DNA from: Verrucomicrobiales bacterium
Lineage (GTDB): Bacteria > Verrucomicrobiota > Verrucomicrobiia > Methylacidiphilales > JAAUTS01
Reading direction: 5' to 3'
Assembly (NCBI GenBank): GCA_031256975.1
Contig: JAIRPN010000009.1
Location: 1-64,000 of the forward strand
Length of the DNA: 64,000 bases
The notes beneath the pieces were generated by a model, which searched no databases, was not told where the DNA came from, and worked only from the letters and a program-made list of their open reading frames with translations. Of this stretch, positions 63,539-64,000 are shown piece after piece. The translations under genes and the position numbers were made by a program. The first letter of the stretch is position 1. Each line of letters starts with the position of its first letter.

Positions 63539-64000
63539 ATGATCCCCGCCGAACTCCAACAACAACTTGCGGATATCGAAACCCAACTGGAAAATTACCG
63601 GCAGCAATTGCTCGCCGACCGCCGCAAAGCCTTCGCCATTAGCGGTTCCATCGCCGGGGCCTGCGCCTTGCTGGCCCTGCTCGCCCTGGCACTGGAATCC
63701 CCCGGACTCGGCATCCCCGCCGTGATCGGCGTCATCCTGCCGCTCGCCTATCTCGGTTCCCGCTCCTCATCCATCGCCAACGCCTACCGTTCCGCCTACA
63801 AACGCGAAATCAATTCCGCCATCCTGCGTCACTTCTCCCCCGATCTTCAATACAACGCCAACGACGGCATCTCCAGCGGTGAATTCAAGAATTGCAACTT
63901 GTTTAGCGGCAGCGTCGACCGCTTCTCGTCCCAGGATCTCGTCAGCGGCAGCTACGGCAAAACCAAGCTCCGCTTCTCCCAGCTTCACGCCGAGGAAAAA
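63539..64000 (+). CDS. DUF3137-like membrane protein (copy 2), truncated by window end
   Basis: SGSVDRFSSQDLVSGSYGKTKLRFSQLHAEEK, clear paralogue of the preceding gene. Confidence 0.8.
   Translation, partial: MIPAELQQQLADIETQLENYRQQLLADRRKAFAISGSIAGACALLALLALALESPGLGIPAVIGVILPLAYLGSRSSSIANAYRSAYKREINSAILRHFSPDLQYNANDGISSGEFKNCNLFSGSVDRFSSQDLVSGSYGKTKLRFSQLHAEEK

Overview
This 64 kb window is a GC-rich bacterial chromosome segment. The double-length UvrA, DksA/rpsR/rpmB neighbourhood, DUF5069 and LemA-DUF3137 content suggest a PVC-type (Verrucomicrobia-like) lineage; this is inference only. Most of it is housekeeping: PiT phosphate uptake, squalene synthesis (HpnC plus a fused HpnD-HpnE), glgP, a fused CdaA-YbbR, tandem-fused UvrA, pfk, proS, speA, rpsR/rpmB, mpl, ispF-tmk-holB-accB-accC-thiE, gyrA/gyrB, class II RNR, der, pgsA, gltX and LemA/DUF3137. 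An AT-rich glycan/methyltransferase island lies at about 11.0-16.0 kb. Three signals stand out beyond the gene list. (1) A short dispersed word, (C/G)RTTAGCG, occurs about 82 times by hand count. It appears in both orientations and several reading frames, is absent from the AT-rich island, and forms inverted pairs that make up two intrinsic terminators. This is the layout of a DNA-uptake-sequence-like or HIP1-like genome signature. (2) Many intergenic gaps carry 70-160 bp mini-elements, each built from two imperfect inverted arms of low-complexity 'words', and several different word families are present. They fill divergent promoter gaps and supply one gene's stop codon. The same word families are inserted in frame at up to seven sites in the double UvrA ORF. 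(3) A methyltransferase-like ORF in the glycan island is frameshifted by an 11-bp tandem duplication. All counts are by eye and need computational confirmation.
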